64,000 bases of DNA from Pseudonocardia sp. HH130630-07. Its GTDB lineage: Bacteria > Actinomycetota > Actinomycetes > Mycobacteriales > Pseudonocardiaceae. The position numbers and the translations under genes are program-made. Positions 18,359-27,769 of this stretch are shown here, in pieces. The notes under the pieces are model-generated. The model saw only the letters and a list, made by a program, of their open reading frames with translations, was not told the origin of the DNA and ran no database searches. The stretch is from positions 2,108,001-2,172,000 of the forward strand of contig NZ_CP013854.1 of the NCBI RefSeq assembly GCF_001698125.1, read 5' to 3'. The first letter of the stretch is position 1, and the number at the start of each line of letters is the position of its first letter.

Positions 18359-18971
18359 GCGGCCGCGACCGCCCGAGCAGCACGGCGACGAGCACCACGA
18401 CCGACGCCAGCGGCATCGGGTGGCCGACCGCGAACCCGGTCCCGAGATCGACGACGACGGCCACGCAGGCCGTCGCGAACATCCACCGCGGGCCGGTCGT
18501 CGGCTTCGGGCGCCCGGCGGAACGGCGCGTCCGGCCCCACGGCTTCTCGATCGACAGCCACGCCTGGAACGCGATCGCGGCGACCATGAGCAGCGTGAGC
18601 GTCAGCAGCGTCGCCGGCAGGGACCCCGCGGGATCGGCCCTGGCCGCGTCGAGCCGGGCGGAGAGCACGACGATCCCCAGGTAGAGCTGCACCAGCGTGA
18701 TCGCGAACTTCGTCGCGACCCAGCGGTGCTGGAAGAACCCGTACGGCGTGGCGGCGGCCAGCACCATCCCGGTCAGCGCCGATCCGACGGCCAGCGGGGC
18801 GAGCAGGACCGCGTCGAGATGGTGCGCGGCGAGCAGGGCCGGCCCGCGGACGGCCGGGTCGGTGGCGAACACCTGCAGTGCGGCGAGGGAGGCGGCGAGC
18901 GCCATCCAGCCGACCGAGGTGAGCACGTGCAGCCAGACGGTGAGGCGGCGCCAGGTCTTGGTGGAGAACAC
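18318..18971 (-). CDS. Four- to five-helix integral membrane protein
   Basis: This 217-residue hydrophobic protein has helices near residues 14-36, 45-70, 85-105, 120-140 and 180-205. The first helix reads VWLHVLTSVGWMALAASLAA, reminiscent of DUF2269/CopD-like proteins with a His in the first helix, but the assignment is weak. GTG 18971 is chosen at the start of the conserved region; the upstream extension to 19094 is low-complexity. Its last ~35 codons lie in the right direct repeat. The left repeat retains the matching 3' fragment with a different end, so before the insertion this gene and glfT2 were convergent and overlapped by about 44 bp. Confidence 0.65.
   Translation of the reverse strand: MFSTKTWRRLTVWLHVLTSVGWMALAASLAALQVFATDPAVRGPALLAAHHLDAVLLAPLAVGSALTGMVLAAATPYGFFQHRWVATKFAITLVQLYLGIVVLSARLDAARADPAGSLPATLLTLTLLMVAAIAFQAWLSIEKPWGRTRRSAGRPKPTTGPRWMFATACVAVVVDLGTGFAVGHPMPLASVVVLVAVLLGRSRPLRSPRRAGSTPSR
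18330..18433. repeat. 104-bp direct repeat, right copy
   Basis: The second copy of 15594-15697 (102/104). It closes the island, supplies the last codons and stop of the XRE regulator on +, and forms the 3' part of the membrane-protein gene on -. Confidence 0.9.
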
Positions 18972-19065
18972 ACTCCCAGCACACCGCGGCGGGAGGGCGG
19001 GCCCATCGGGTGCGACCCCGGGGGCGGCCCGGGGGTGGGTCGTCGTTGCGACGTACGCGGAGGGG

Positions 19066-19845
19066 TCAGCTCCCCCACCGTCGCCACCGGCCACCCGACA
19101 TCGGGACGTAGCCGGGCGGCGTCGAGCCCGCCAGGCGGACGAGCAGCCGCAGATGCGGTGGCGCTTCGGGCCCGTTCACGTGCTCCACGGTCAGCGACAC
19201 CGGCCCGGTGCCGAGCATGGCGTCGAGGTGGTCGAGCAACAGGTCCGGTACGTAGCCGAGCGGAGCACCGTCGGACGTACACACCAGCCTGGCCGCCAGA
19301 TTCCGTACGTTGCCCGGTTCCCTCCGCAGCTCCAGCCGGTCCCCCGGCGCGAGGACGGGTAGCGGGCCACCGGTGACGTACCGGATGCCGTGGACGAGGA
19401 AGAAGCACGTGCTCGAGCCGTCCGCCTCGACGGAGGGGACGGGGAACATCTGCACCGTGTCACCGGTGCGCCGGCCCTCCGAGCGGGCCAGTTGCTCCCA
19501 CGGGGTGGCGTGTGCGTCGAGATGGAGCTGCCTGAGGTACTCGGCGAAGTCCGGTCGGCGCCAGCTCATGATCCGCTGGGAGAACAGCGGGAACAGCCGC
19601 TCCGAGCGGTACTCGTGGGACAGGTCGGGAAAGCTGAGGAACGCCTGGAAGCCCTCGACCGCTGCCGCACGCAGGTAGTGGAACCGGTATCCGAAGCCCG
19701 GGCCGTGTTCCAACCTGCCCACCGGACTGATCAGACGGGTTCCGGGGTGTTGCCACGCGACGATCAGGGCACCCGCCGAGCGGCCCGTTCCAGGAGCCAC
19801 CCGGACGGCGGTGCCCGATGTCTCGACGGTCGGGTCAGCGGACAT
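19066..19845 (-). CDS. HIRAN domain protein, partner of HipA-like kinase
   Basis: This is a 259-residue protein. Residues ~160-240 form a HIRAN-like domain: GDRLELRREPGNVRNLAARL then GAPLGYVPDLLLDHLDAML, the layout of a small beta-barrel that binds DNA ends in helicases such as HLTF. The N-terminal ~150 residues contain GFGYRFHYLRAAAVEGFQAF and LFPLFSQRIMSWRRPDFAEY, loosely like the HipA N-terminal subdomain (HipS-like); that likeness is inference. ATG 19845 overlaps the kinase stop by 11 bp, so the pair is translationally coupled. It may bind or restrain the kinase, as HipS does in HipBST. No HTH antitoxin is present. Confidence 0.7.
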   Translation of the reverse strand: MSADPTVETSGTAVRVAPGTGRSAGALIVAWQHPGTRLISPVGRLEHGPGFGYRFHYLRAAAVEGFQAFLSFPDLSHEYRSERLFPLFSQRIMSWRRPDFAEYLRQLHLDAHATPWEQLARSEGRRTGDTVQMFPVPSVEADGSSTCFFLVHGIRYVTGGPLPVLAPGDRLELRREPGNVRNLAARLVCTSDGAPLGYVPDLLLDHLDAMLGTGPVSLTVEHVNGPEAPPHLRLLVRLAGSTPPGYVPMSGGRWRRWGS

Positions 19846-20749
19846 CGAGCAACCTCTCCCTGTTGAGCCGGAGCATCTCTCGGGCGAACCTAGCCGCCGG
19901 GTCCGACAGTCCCGGGACGGCCGCGACCAGGTCTGCGATCTGGTCGATCCGCACCGCCTCGAGTCTCTCGAGCCAGATCCGCCCGGCCGGCTCGGCTTCC
20001 AGGGTCGCACGCACCACGTCGACCAGGCTCGGTATATCCGACCGCCGCGCGGGAACCCGGTGCTCGAACCGGTGCGCACGGGCCGCCGTCACGAACGCGT
20101 CGAGCCCGTTGCGGAGCAGCGCGTCCCGCCGGGAATCGCGAAGATTGAACCCCAGCGAACTCGCATGATCGAACGACGGCGCCAGCCGGAGCCGCCCCGG
20201 TCCCACCGACTCGCGCAGCACGGCCCAGTTCTGGTCGTGCCGGTCCTGGTTACCGGTCCAGGCGTCCAGCACGAGGAATCCGACGAATGCCGCCGGAGCA
20301 CCGACGTTTCCGACCCCCGGTGGGCCGTCGAGCCCCCGCAACGCCTGCAGGATCGCCGCCGGGCTGTGACCGGGCCGCCCCGGGGGCCGGATCTCACCTT
20401 CGACGTAGTCGGGATCCCGCGCGCTGAGCAGTACGGACCCGAGGACGAGGTTCCACCCGTCCGGCGCGACGTTGCGGGACACCGAGCCGGCCGTTCCCCC
20501 ACGCACGGCGACATCGATCTCCGCGCACGGGACGCCCAGCAGGCTTCCGAGCTCCGCTGCGAGTTTCTCCGCCCAGTCCTCACCCTGCCGGTTGCCGTTG
20601 GCCGGAGTCACGACCGGCTTGAACAACCAGTCGTGTTCCCGGGTCGTCGTCGGGATCCCGGGTGGCCTGATCCAGACCTTGGCCTCCCGCCCGACCGCCT
20701 CCGGCCGGGCGGACTCCCAGTCCGAGACATCGACCACCGGGAACCCCAC
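19835..20749 (-). CDS. HipA-like Ser/Thr kinase
   Basis: This 304-residue kinase resembles the HipA/HipT core. Visible elements are an N-lobe Lys in EHDWLFKPVV, a Glu-rich helix WAEKLAAELGSLLG, a glycine/serine loop RGGTAGSVSRNV, a catalytic loop TGNQDRHDQNWAVL (Asp and Asn correctly spaced), and a metal-binding SFDHASSLG. It is shorter than E. coli HipA (~440) because the N-terminal subdomain is missing, as in HipT. GTG 20749 begins the conserved frame; upstream sequence is weak. It is co-transcribed with the HIRAN gene. HipA-type kinases phosphorylate tRNA synthetases and cause dormancy; the target here is unknown. Confidence 0.8.
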   Translation of the reverse strand: MGFPVVDVSDWESARPEAVGREAKVWIRPPGIPTTTREHDWLFKPVVTPANGNRQGEDWAEKLAAELGSLLGVPCAEIDVAVRGGTAGSVSRNVAPDGWNLVLGSVLLSARDPDYVEGEIRPPGRPGHSPAAILQALRGLDGPPGVGNVGAPAAFVGFLVLDAWTGNQDRHDQNWAVLRESVGPGRLRLAPSFDHASSLGFNLRDSRRDALLRNGLDAFVTAARAHRFEHRVPARRSDIPSLVDVVRATLEAEPAGRIWLERLEAVRIDQIADLVAAVPGLSDPAARFAREMLRLNRERLLDVR

Positions 20750-20861
20750 GCGCGCACCGTATCGCCGAACACCGACCGGAATGCCGCAGTCGCCGTCGAG
20801 GATGGTGCACCGATGCCACCACCGCCGCTTTCGTCTCGGCAGCGTCCTGTGACCGGCGCAC

Positions 20862-23827
20862 TCAGCCCAGGAAGTCCCGCCCGGTGTAGGCCCGGTCGGC
20901 CAGCGTCGGCAACCGCTCCCAGCCCCACCGCCGCTCGGTCCCGACGCGCACGTCGTAGCCGCCGGTCGGATGGTCGTACACCACCCGCTCGACGTGCCCC
21001 CAGGTGTACATCGCCCGCCCGGGCGGCGGGTCCAGCCGGGACGGGACCTCGTCGAAGGTCGCCGTCCGGCCAATCCCGGCGAGCGCGCCGCCGTTCGCGG
21101 CGAAGAACGCGTTGTCCTCGGTCGCCCCCTCCAGGCCGTCGCCGGTGCGCAGCCGCCACTGCGGTGCCTCGGCGATCCCGTGCCGAACCACGATCTGGTC
21201 CTGGCACGGCCACAGCAGCGCCGAGACCTGGTCGGCGAACACCGGGGCCCCGTCGAGCACCTCGGACACCGGCCGGTCCCGCGCGGGCACCGGGGCCCCG
21301 ATCCCGAGCCAGCTGTCCGGGCCGTCGATGCGGTCGTCGACGAGCAGCCGGGCCTGGGTGGGCGAACCCTCCAGGTCGATCTCCAGGTCGGTCCAGTCGG
21401 CCGTCTTCGCCCCGGGGAGCTGCACGGGCCGCACGGTGGCCGCCACCGGCAGCCCGGGGGGACCGTCCGCGGTCTCGACGCGCACGGACTGGTCCGCCCG
21501 CAGGTCGCCGGTGGCGGGGACGAGCAGGTGCGTCCCGCCCTCGGGGAGCGGGAACCAGCCGGTCGTCAGGGTGCCGGTGCCGGCGTCGGCGGTGTGCCAC
21601 ACCGGGCCGGGGATCCCGGGGCGGTCGGGCGGCGGCCCGTCGCGCATCGCGCCGGTCAGCTCGGGGAGACCGGCCTGCTGCGGGGCCGCGCCGTCCGGCA
21701 TCCGGACGCGGACGGCGTCGGCCAGCCCGCACGGGTTCCCGCCCAGTGCGGCGACGTTCATCGACGCCACCGACGGCCCGGGTGCCTGCTGCACCGGGGC
21801 GAGCGCGAACACGAGCAGCATCAGTACGACGCCACCCGCGGCCGCGGTCCGCAGGATCGCACCGTCCGGGCCGGTGCCGGGCGGTCGTCCGGACCGCCGC
21901 CGCCGGTGCGCCCACCACAGCGCGGCGACGGCCACGAGCAGCCACAGCAGCGGGCTGCGCAGGTAGAGCGGCCCGAGGTGCGGGGCCAGCACCTGCTGGT
22001 GGATCGGCGCGTCGACGACCGAGTGGTTCCCGAAGGGCTGCCCCCAGTCCCCGAACGGCCGCCACAGGTTCGGACCGGCGTAGACGACCGCGGCGACGAC
22101 GCCGAGCACCGCCGTCCCGACGGCGACCAGCCGCCACGACGCCCGGCGCGGCAGCGGCCCGCGGGCGAGCGCGACGGCGAGCAGCAGCGTGGCCGGGGCG
22201 GCGACCGCGCCGAAGTGGTTGACCCACTTGGTCGGGCTGAGCGCGACGGCGACCAGGGCCAGCACCGTCGCGGCGGCCGCGAACCCGAGGGTCCGCCCGA
22301 GCGGCCCGCCGGTGCCCCGCCGGGTCGCCAGCCGCACCACGCCGAGCAGCAGCACGGCGACCGTCAGCAGGACCGGGAGCCGCCGGCCCCAGGCGCCCTG
22401 GTCGTCCGGGCCGAGGAGGTTGGCGTAGTGGACCAGCTCCGAGTACCAGGAGTACTGGAAGTAGTACCAGCGGTGCACCGCGATCGACTCGCGGACGTCG
22501 GCGAGGGTCTGGTCGGCCATCCCCAGCGGGACGACGACGCTCGCCGCGGCCAGCGCGACCGCGACGGTCGCGAGCCGGCCGCTCCACCGCGAGTGCACCA
22601 GGTGCCACCACACCGACGGCAGCACGAGCAGCAGCGGCACCGCGGCGACCAGCGCCGCAGGGGCCGCCGTCACCCCCAGTACGGCGACGACGGTGGCCGG
22701 TGCGAGCAACCCGATCGCGCCGGTCCGCAGCGTGGCCGCGACGAGCAGCAGCACCCCGGCGGCGGCGAGCGTCCCGACCGGCTCCGGGCGCAGCGTGATG
22801 CCGTAGGGCAGGAACCAGGCCAGGTGGGCGACCGCCAGCGCGGCCACCACGCCCGTCCGCGTCCCGGCCCGGTCGGCGAGCGCGACCAGCGCCAGCCGCA
22901 GCAGCACCCAGGTCCCCAGGCCGAGCACGACCGGGACGGCGCGGAGCCCGAGCAGCCCCCAGCCGGTGGCTCCGCCCACGAGCTGCATGAGGTACTGCCC
23001 GGTCGTGAACGGCGCCTCGGTGACGTTGAACTGGTAGATCGCGTTGCCGATGGTCCCGGTCGCGGCGCCCTGCCGGGCCATCAGCGCGTACCAGGAGTCG
23101 TCGATGTTGACCGGCCCCAGCACCGCCCACACGAGCGTCACGACCAGCACGACGGCGTCGGCGATGCCCGGCCGCGGCCGCGCCGCGAACACCCGGCGGG
23201 TTCCGGTCCAGGTCCGGACCGCGAGCGCGAGGGTCGCGGCCAGCGCCAGCAGGTGCGCGACGAGCAGCGCCACCTTCAGCGGCGACGGCGACGACTCGTA
23301 GCGGGCGTCGGTGTGCAGCGACACCCCGAGCCCGTTCGCGTCCGGGCCGGTCAGCGCGGTGGACAGCTCGGCGACCTGCGGGGGCCCGAGATCCGGCTCG
23401 GACGCCACCACCTGCCCGTCCCGGCTGACGACGGTGCCCGAGGCGTCGGCCCGCACCTCGTACGCGCAGCCCGGCCCGACCGGCGCGGTGACCAGGTCCC
23501 GGTCACCGGAGCGGATCGTCAGCGTGCCGTTCGCGGCGGTCGCGGCGAGCCCCGGCGCCGTGACCGGGTCCGCGTCGGCGGGCATCGTGCGCAGCACGTC
23601 CCCCTCGGGGCGGTGCACGGGATCGACGCCGTGAACTCCAGCGGCCGGTACGGCGAGAGCGGCAGCACCGTCGACTGCGGCACCGCCGGGTCCGCGCCGG
23701 CCCGTGGCCAGGTGACGACCGGGTCGTCGGCGTCGACCGGGGCCAGCGCAGCACCGAGCCCGAGCAGGCAGGTCAGCCCGCCCAGCAGCAGGAGCAGCCA
23801 CCCCCGGCGTGCGGGGGCGGTACTCAC
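20862..23827 (-). pseudogene. Emb-family arabinosyltransferase (copy 2), one-base frameshift
   Basis: This second Emb homologue is ~988 codons long. Reading starts at GTG 23827 (overlapping the glfT2-like stop) with a signal-like helix, VVTWPRAGADPAVPQ and LEFTASIPC, all typical of the Emb N-terminus. The frame breaks near 23600-23612 at a CCCCGAGGGGG run. The rest (GDVLRTMPADADP, ~12 helices, C-terminal domain) is in the -1 frame to the stop at 20862. One added base restores a continuous gene. The catalytic loop reads NIDDSWYALMARQG, with DDSW instead of the DDGY of copy 1. Either an assembly error or a recent inactivation is possible. Confidence 0.8.
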
Positions 23828-25845
23828 TCGAAGATCTGCTTCCAGCCGTCGCGACCGGTCAGCGTGGGCTGCGCCGCCCGGTAGCGCCCGCGCAGCGCCT
23901 GCCAGTCGGTGGCGACGGCCCGGTGCAGCCGGAACGACTCGGCGACCATCCGGCGGAACATCTGCGGGTCACGACGGCGGAAGGTCGCACCGCGGCCGTC
24001 CGGGGTCGACACCGTCGCGGAGTCCAGCCCGGCGAGGACGAACCACTGCGCGTCCGACCACGGCACGTTGCGCTGCGGACGGTCCCGCAGCGCCGGGTCG
24101 GGGGCGCGCAGGTTCCGCAGGACGCCGCGGGCCAGCCCGAGCGCGACCTTCGCCTTGCCGACCGGCGGGTCCGGGAACAGCTGCGAGCCCAGCGCGTCCA
24201 GCTCGGCGTGCGGGACCTCGGTGGCCGAGTCCAGCGGGCGGCCGTCGTCGTACTCGGCGCGCAGCGCACGGACCTCGTCGAGGGCGATCGGCAGCTTCGG
24301 GAACAGCGCCTCCGGCCCGGCGAGGAAGTCGGTGAAGCCCTTGATCTGCAGGGCGACGGCCGAGTACTCCATGAGCATCAGGTGCCGCAGGGTCCGCTTG
24401 AAGCTCTCGCGCAGCAGCGCCGACGGGTCGTCCGGCCCGTGCAGTGCGGCCGCGACCAGCCGGTTGCGGTAGTGGAAGTACGCCTGCCAGTCCGCCGAGT
24501 CGTTCTTCTCGATGAACGACATGTGCCAGATCGCGATGCCCGGCACGGTCGCCGTGCGGTACCCGGCCGAGCGGGCCCGCAGGCCGTACTCCATGTCGTC
24601 GCCCTTGATGAACAGCGGCAGCGGGAGCCCGAGGTCCTCGGCGACCCGGCGCGGGATGAGGCACATCCACCAGGCGTTGTAGTCGACGTCGACCCGGCGG
24701 TGCAGCCACGGCGTCTGGCGGAGCGTCTGGCTCGCGAGATCGTGGTGGTTCTCGGTACGCGGGGCGCTGTGCCAGAGGAACAGGTTCCGGTCGACGACCT
24801 CGCCCATCGTGGACAGCTGCGAGCGGGCCTGCAGCGACAGCATCTGCCCGCCGACGAGCATCGGCTCCCGGGCGAACCGGCTGAACGCGACCGCGCGGAG
24901 CACCGAGTCCGGCTCCAGCAGGATGTCGTCGTCCATGTAGAGGATCTGCTCGCAGTCGATGCCACCCGCGTGCGGGCCGGTCCCGTGCAGCACCTCGTAC
25001 ATCACCCGGGCGTACCCGCCGGACCCGCCGAGGTTGGGCTGGTCCACGATCCGCAGCCGGTCCCCGAGGACGGCGGCCGCCTGCTCGTAGCCCGCCTCGT
25101 CACGGACCTTCCGGGTGCCCTGGTCGGGCAGCACGACCGCGGTGACCGCGGCCAGGACCTGCGGGTCGGAGCCCAGCGCGGTCAGCGTCGCGACGCAGTC
25201 GTCCGGCCGGTTGAACGTCGGCATCCCGACGACGACGGCGGCCCGCCCCGGCGCGTCGTGCGGCGCGTGCCAGCCGCCGCCGTGCAGCGTGAGGTCCGCG
25301 CCGTCGGTACCGCCGTCGGTGGTCAGGTCGAACCAGTACCAGCCGCCGTCGGAGAACGGGCGGAGGTCCAGCTCCATGCCGACCCGGCGACGGCCCCGGA
25401 CCGTCTCCCCGCCGACGAAGATGTGCGAGCCGTCGGCCTTGGTGCGGTAGACGTCGACCCGGCCGGAGCCCTCCAGGTCGAGCCGGAGCTCGACGGTGGT
25501 CAGCGTGGACCAGGCCCGCCAGTACCCGGCGGCGAAGGCGTTGAAGTAGGAGCCGAAGGAGACCTCGGTCGACGCCGGGACGGTCGCACTGGTCCGCCCC
25601 TCGATCCGGGTCCGGCGGCCGCCGGCGGTGGAGACCGTCAGCGACAGCGAGCGGCTCTTCTCGTCCGGCAGCGGGTCGACCGGGGCCAGCGTGGTCCCGG
25701 GACGCTCGTCGAGGTAGAGCGCGCGCACCGCGGTCGGGTCGGCGGGACGGGGCAGGATCACCCGCTGCAGGAGCGTCTCGCCGGTGGTCGGGTCGGCGGT
25801 CTCGGGCACCTGGTGGCCTCGCTGGTCCGTGGGAGCGGTGGTCAT
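23824..25845 (-). CDS. GlfT2-like galactofuranosyltransferase (copy 2)
   Basis: This 673-residue GT2 enzyme has the GlfT2 layout: an N-terminal beta-sandwich (~50-190), a GT-A domain with GMPTFNRPDDCVATL, DQPNLGGSGGYARVMYE and metal-binding DDD at 305-307, then His in AIWHMSFIEK and a helical tail. It diverges clearly from copy 1, so it may add galactofuranose to a different acceptor or act at another length. ATG 25845 is favoured over the longer frame to 25908. It overlaps the second emb (GTGA at 23824-23827). glf lies further upstream on the same strand, beyond the accessory region, recalling the mycobacterial glf-glfT2 order. Confidence 0.88.
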   Translation of the reverse strand: MTTAPTDQRGHQVPETADPTTGETLLQRVILPRPADPTAVRALYLDERPGTTLAPVDPLPDEKSRSLSLTVSTAGGRRTRIEGRTSATVPASTEVSFGSYFNAFAAGYWRAWSTLTTVELRLDLEGSGRVDVYRTKADGSHIFVGGETVRGRRRVGMELDLRPFSDGGWYWFDLTTDGGTDGADLTLHGGGWHAPHDAPGRAAVVVGMPTFNRPDDCVATLTALGSDPQVLAAVTAVVLPDQGTRKVRDEAGYEQAAAVLGDRLRIVDQPNLGGSGGYARVMYEVLHGTGPHAGGIDCEQILYMDDDILLEPDSVLRAVAFSRFAREPMLVGGQMLSLQARSQLSTMGEVVDRNLFLWHSAPRTENHHDLASQTLRQTPWLHRRVDVDYNAWWMCLIPRRVAEDLGLPLPLFIKGDDMEYGLRARSAGYRTATVPGIAIWHMSFIEKNDSADWQAYFHYRNRLVAAALHGPDDPSALLRESFKRTLRHLMLMEYSAVALQIKGFTDFLAGPEALFPKLPIALDEVRALRAEYDDGRPLDSATEVPHAELDALGSQLFPDPPVGKAKVALGLARGVLRNLRAPDPALRDRPQRNVPWSDAQWFVLAGLDSATVSTPDGRGATFRRRDPQMFRRMVAESFRLHRAVATDWQALRGRYRAAQPTLTGRDGWKQIFE

Positions 25846-26201
25846 CGCAGAAACGCCTCGGGGGGTCGGCGGGTTCCGGTCGGGCCCGCGCCTGGGGAGC
25901 GGCTGCACGGCGGCGTCGCCGGTGCGCCCGGGCCCGGGAGGATGCGTGCGAGCGTAGCGGCGACGCGGGACGGGCCCGGGAGGCGGGCGGCCGCGTGTCC
26001 CGGCCCTTCTCCGCGCGACGCGTCCGGCAGCCGTGCCGGGAGTTCCTGCAGACGGTCCGGAGTCGTCGTGGTCGATCAGGCCCGGATCGCCCGGCTGCTC
26101 CGCTCGGTCACCGGCGATCCGACCGTTGCAGCCTCCCGGTCGGTGCCGGGATTCCGTGGTTCGGCCCCGGCGCGGGGCCGCGCTCCGTACCGTTCCGACC
26201 C
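25846..26201. other. Intergenic region between glfT2 copy 2 and the Esx-like gene
   Basis: This divergent gap of 356 bp holds promoters for both sides. An open frame crosses its right half but has no recognisable content. At 26182-26194 it carries GCTCCGTACCGTT, which is identical to 32656-32668 upstream of the second Esx-like gene. Confidence 0.5.
26188..26193 (+). promoter_or_regulatory. -10 element of T7SS-like module 1 (leaderless)
   Basis: TACCGT is followed by 8 nt and then ATG 26202. The 13-bp context GCTCCGTACCGTT is perfectly repeated upstream of module 2, so both modules share a promoter. Confidence 0.55.
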
Positions 26202-26483
26202 ATGACCGACCTCGGTGGGCTCACCGCCCTGCGCGCGGACATCGCGCGTGGCGGCGAGCACCTGACGAGGGCCCAGGCCGCGCTCGACGCCGCCGGCTCC
26301 GGCACCCTCGGCGTGCCCGACCTCGACGCGGCGTGCAGCCGGTTCCTGGAGCGCCGGCGCGACGGGCACAAGCGGGTCGCCGACTGCGCCGGGCAGATCA
26401 ACCGTGCGCTCGGCGAGACCCAGAAGGCCTACGCCGAGACCGAGCAGGCGGTCACCGGTTCGTTCGGCCGGCCCGCACCGTGA
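26202..26483 (+). CDS. Small Esx/WXG100-like helical protein (module 1)
   Basis: This 93-residue, all-helical protein is the size of type VII secretion (Esx) partners. It lacks a clear WXG motif but ends with AYAETEQAVTGSF, where YAETE fits the YxxxD/E secretion signal. It is clearly homologous to the product of 32676-32975, sharing ARGGEHLTRAQAALD-type and QKAYAETEQA-type segments. ATG 26202 is chosen; the longer upstream frame is not similar to its paralogue. Its stop overlaps the GTG of the effector gene, so it probably acts as the effector's secretion partner. Confidence 0.72.
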   Translation: MTDLGGLTALRADIARGGEHLTRAQAALDAAGSGTLGVPDLDAACSRFLERRRDGHKRVADCAGQINRALGETQKAYAETEQAVTGSFGRPAP

Positions 26484-27622
26484 CCACGCCTGGGAGTGCG
26501 CAGTCCCCCGCCGGCTGGCCCGGCCTCGGCTTCGACCCCGCGCCGGGGGACCCGGCCTTCGTCCGGGCGCTGACCGAGCAGCTGGGCGTCGCCGCGGGCG
26601 CGCTGCAGGAGACCCGGGCCGCCTACGAGAAGCTGCGCACCCCCGGGTCGACGTGGACGGGCACCGCCGCCGAGGCGTTCTCGTCGCGTTCCGCGGAACT
26701 CCCCGCCTACACCGACACCAGCCGGACCGCGCTGGACCGGGCCCGCACCGCACTCGACGGCTGGTCGGCCACCCTCACCGAGCACCAGAAGGCCGCGCAG
26801 GAGCTGGAGGCCGAGGCCCGGCGGATCCGCGAGCAACTCGCCGCGGCGGAGCAGGCGTACGAGCGGGCCCGGACCCATCCGGACTTCGCCCTCGCGAGCC
26901 GCACCTACACCGACCAGGCCGCGCTGGACGACGCCAACCGCCGCATCACCGCGGCCAACCAGGCACTCAGCGACGCGGGCGGCCGGGTCAGCACGCTGGA
27001 TGCGGACCTGGAACAGATCGTGCGACGCGCCGTCAGCCTCGAGAACCGGCACGAGCTGGAGGGTGGCCGGACCGCGAAGGTCCTCGCCGACGTCGACGAC
27101 GGCATCCCGCCGCCGGACCCGGAGTGGTATGCGGAGGGTGGGTCCACGGGGGACATCGCGAACTCGATCGGGGACGTGGCGGGGGTGGTGTCGGCGGCGG
27201 CAGGGGCGCTCGCTCTGTTTCCAGGCCTCACTTTCATCGCAGGTCCAGTGGCTCTCGCCGCGGGCGGCGTGGCTCTCGCTGGCCACAGCATCTCGATGGC
27301 TCAGAAGGGCTCGTGGAACTTCTACACACTCGGTAGCGACGTGCTGGGAGTCATCCCCGGGGCCAAGACCATCGGGGCCACCATCGAGACCGTAAGTTCG
27401 GCGACTACCGCGGCGCGCATCGCGAGAGAGGCCGGCGACACCTTGACCGCTGCGAGAGAGGCTTCCAGGGCGCGGATCGCGCCACTCCGAGAGCCGTTCG
27501 TTGCTTCGGCGAAGTTCGACGAGAAGTCACCCTACATGTTCTCGAGCGTCGTGCCGGTTACCGGAATCGCCGGTCAGGCTCCGACCGTCAAGGACTGGAC
27601 CAATGAGCCTTTTTCAACCTGA
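26480..27622 (+). pseudogene. Type VII-secreted effector-like protein, truncated by a 165-bp element
   Basis: As read, it encodes 380 residues. The N-terminal ~100 residues are a WXG-like helical hairpin (turn motif TPGSTWTGTAAEAFSSR), followed by a long coiled coil (~100-210), a Gly/Ala-rich membrane-active segment (~225-265) and a C-terminal domain of unknown fold. Translation ends ...DWTN-EPFST* at a TGA inside the left arm of an inserted element. Removing 27605-27772 (element plus one AAT) restores ...DWTN-PDQKATDTEKDAASG and runs to TAG 27866-27868, giving 406 residues. The truncated form may still be made. Toxic activity is inference from context. Confidence 0.75.
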
Positions 27623-27769
27623 CCAGCGAGCTTCTGCGTCAGGAGATCGCGAAGGTTGCAGCGCAACTGCTCTGACCACAGCTGCACAGGTCACCGGCTC
27701 GCCAGCTCGGCGTCTGCACCCACACAACCAGGCCCCTGAGCTGCCGGAACGGCAGGTTGAAAAAGGCTC
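27605..27769. mobile_element. 165-bp MITE-like element with 17-bp perfect inverted repeats
   Basis: The arms GAGCCTTTTTCAACCTG (27605-27621) and its exact reverse complement (27753-27769) bound 131 bp with no gene. It is flanked by AAT direct repeats at 27602-27604 and 27770-27772. A 3-bp ANT duplication is a known hallmark of the ISL2 subgroup of IS5 elements, so it may be mobilised by such a transposase elsewhere. Element plus one duplication is 168 bp (56 codons), and its removal rejoins the effector frame. Confidence 0.8.

Noticed and set aside
20970-24335. Very long open frame (1121 codons) on +
   Set aside because: It runs antisense to emb copy 2 and the glfT2-like gene; its product is Arg/Pro/Gly-rich without any motif. 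It is a shadow of high-GC codon use.
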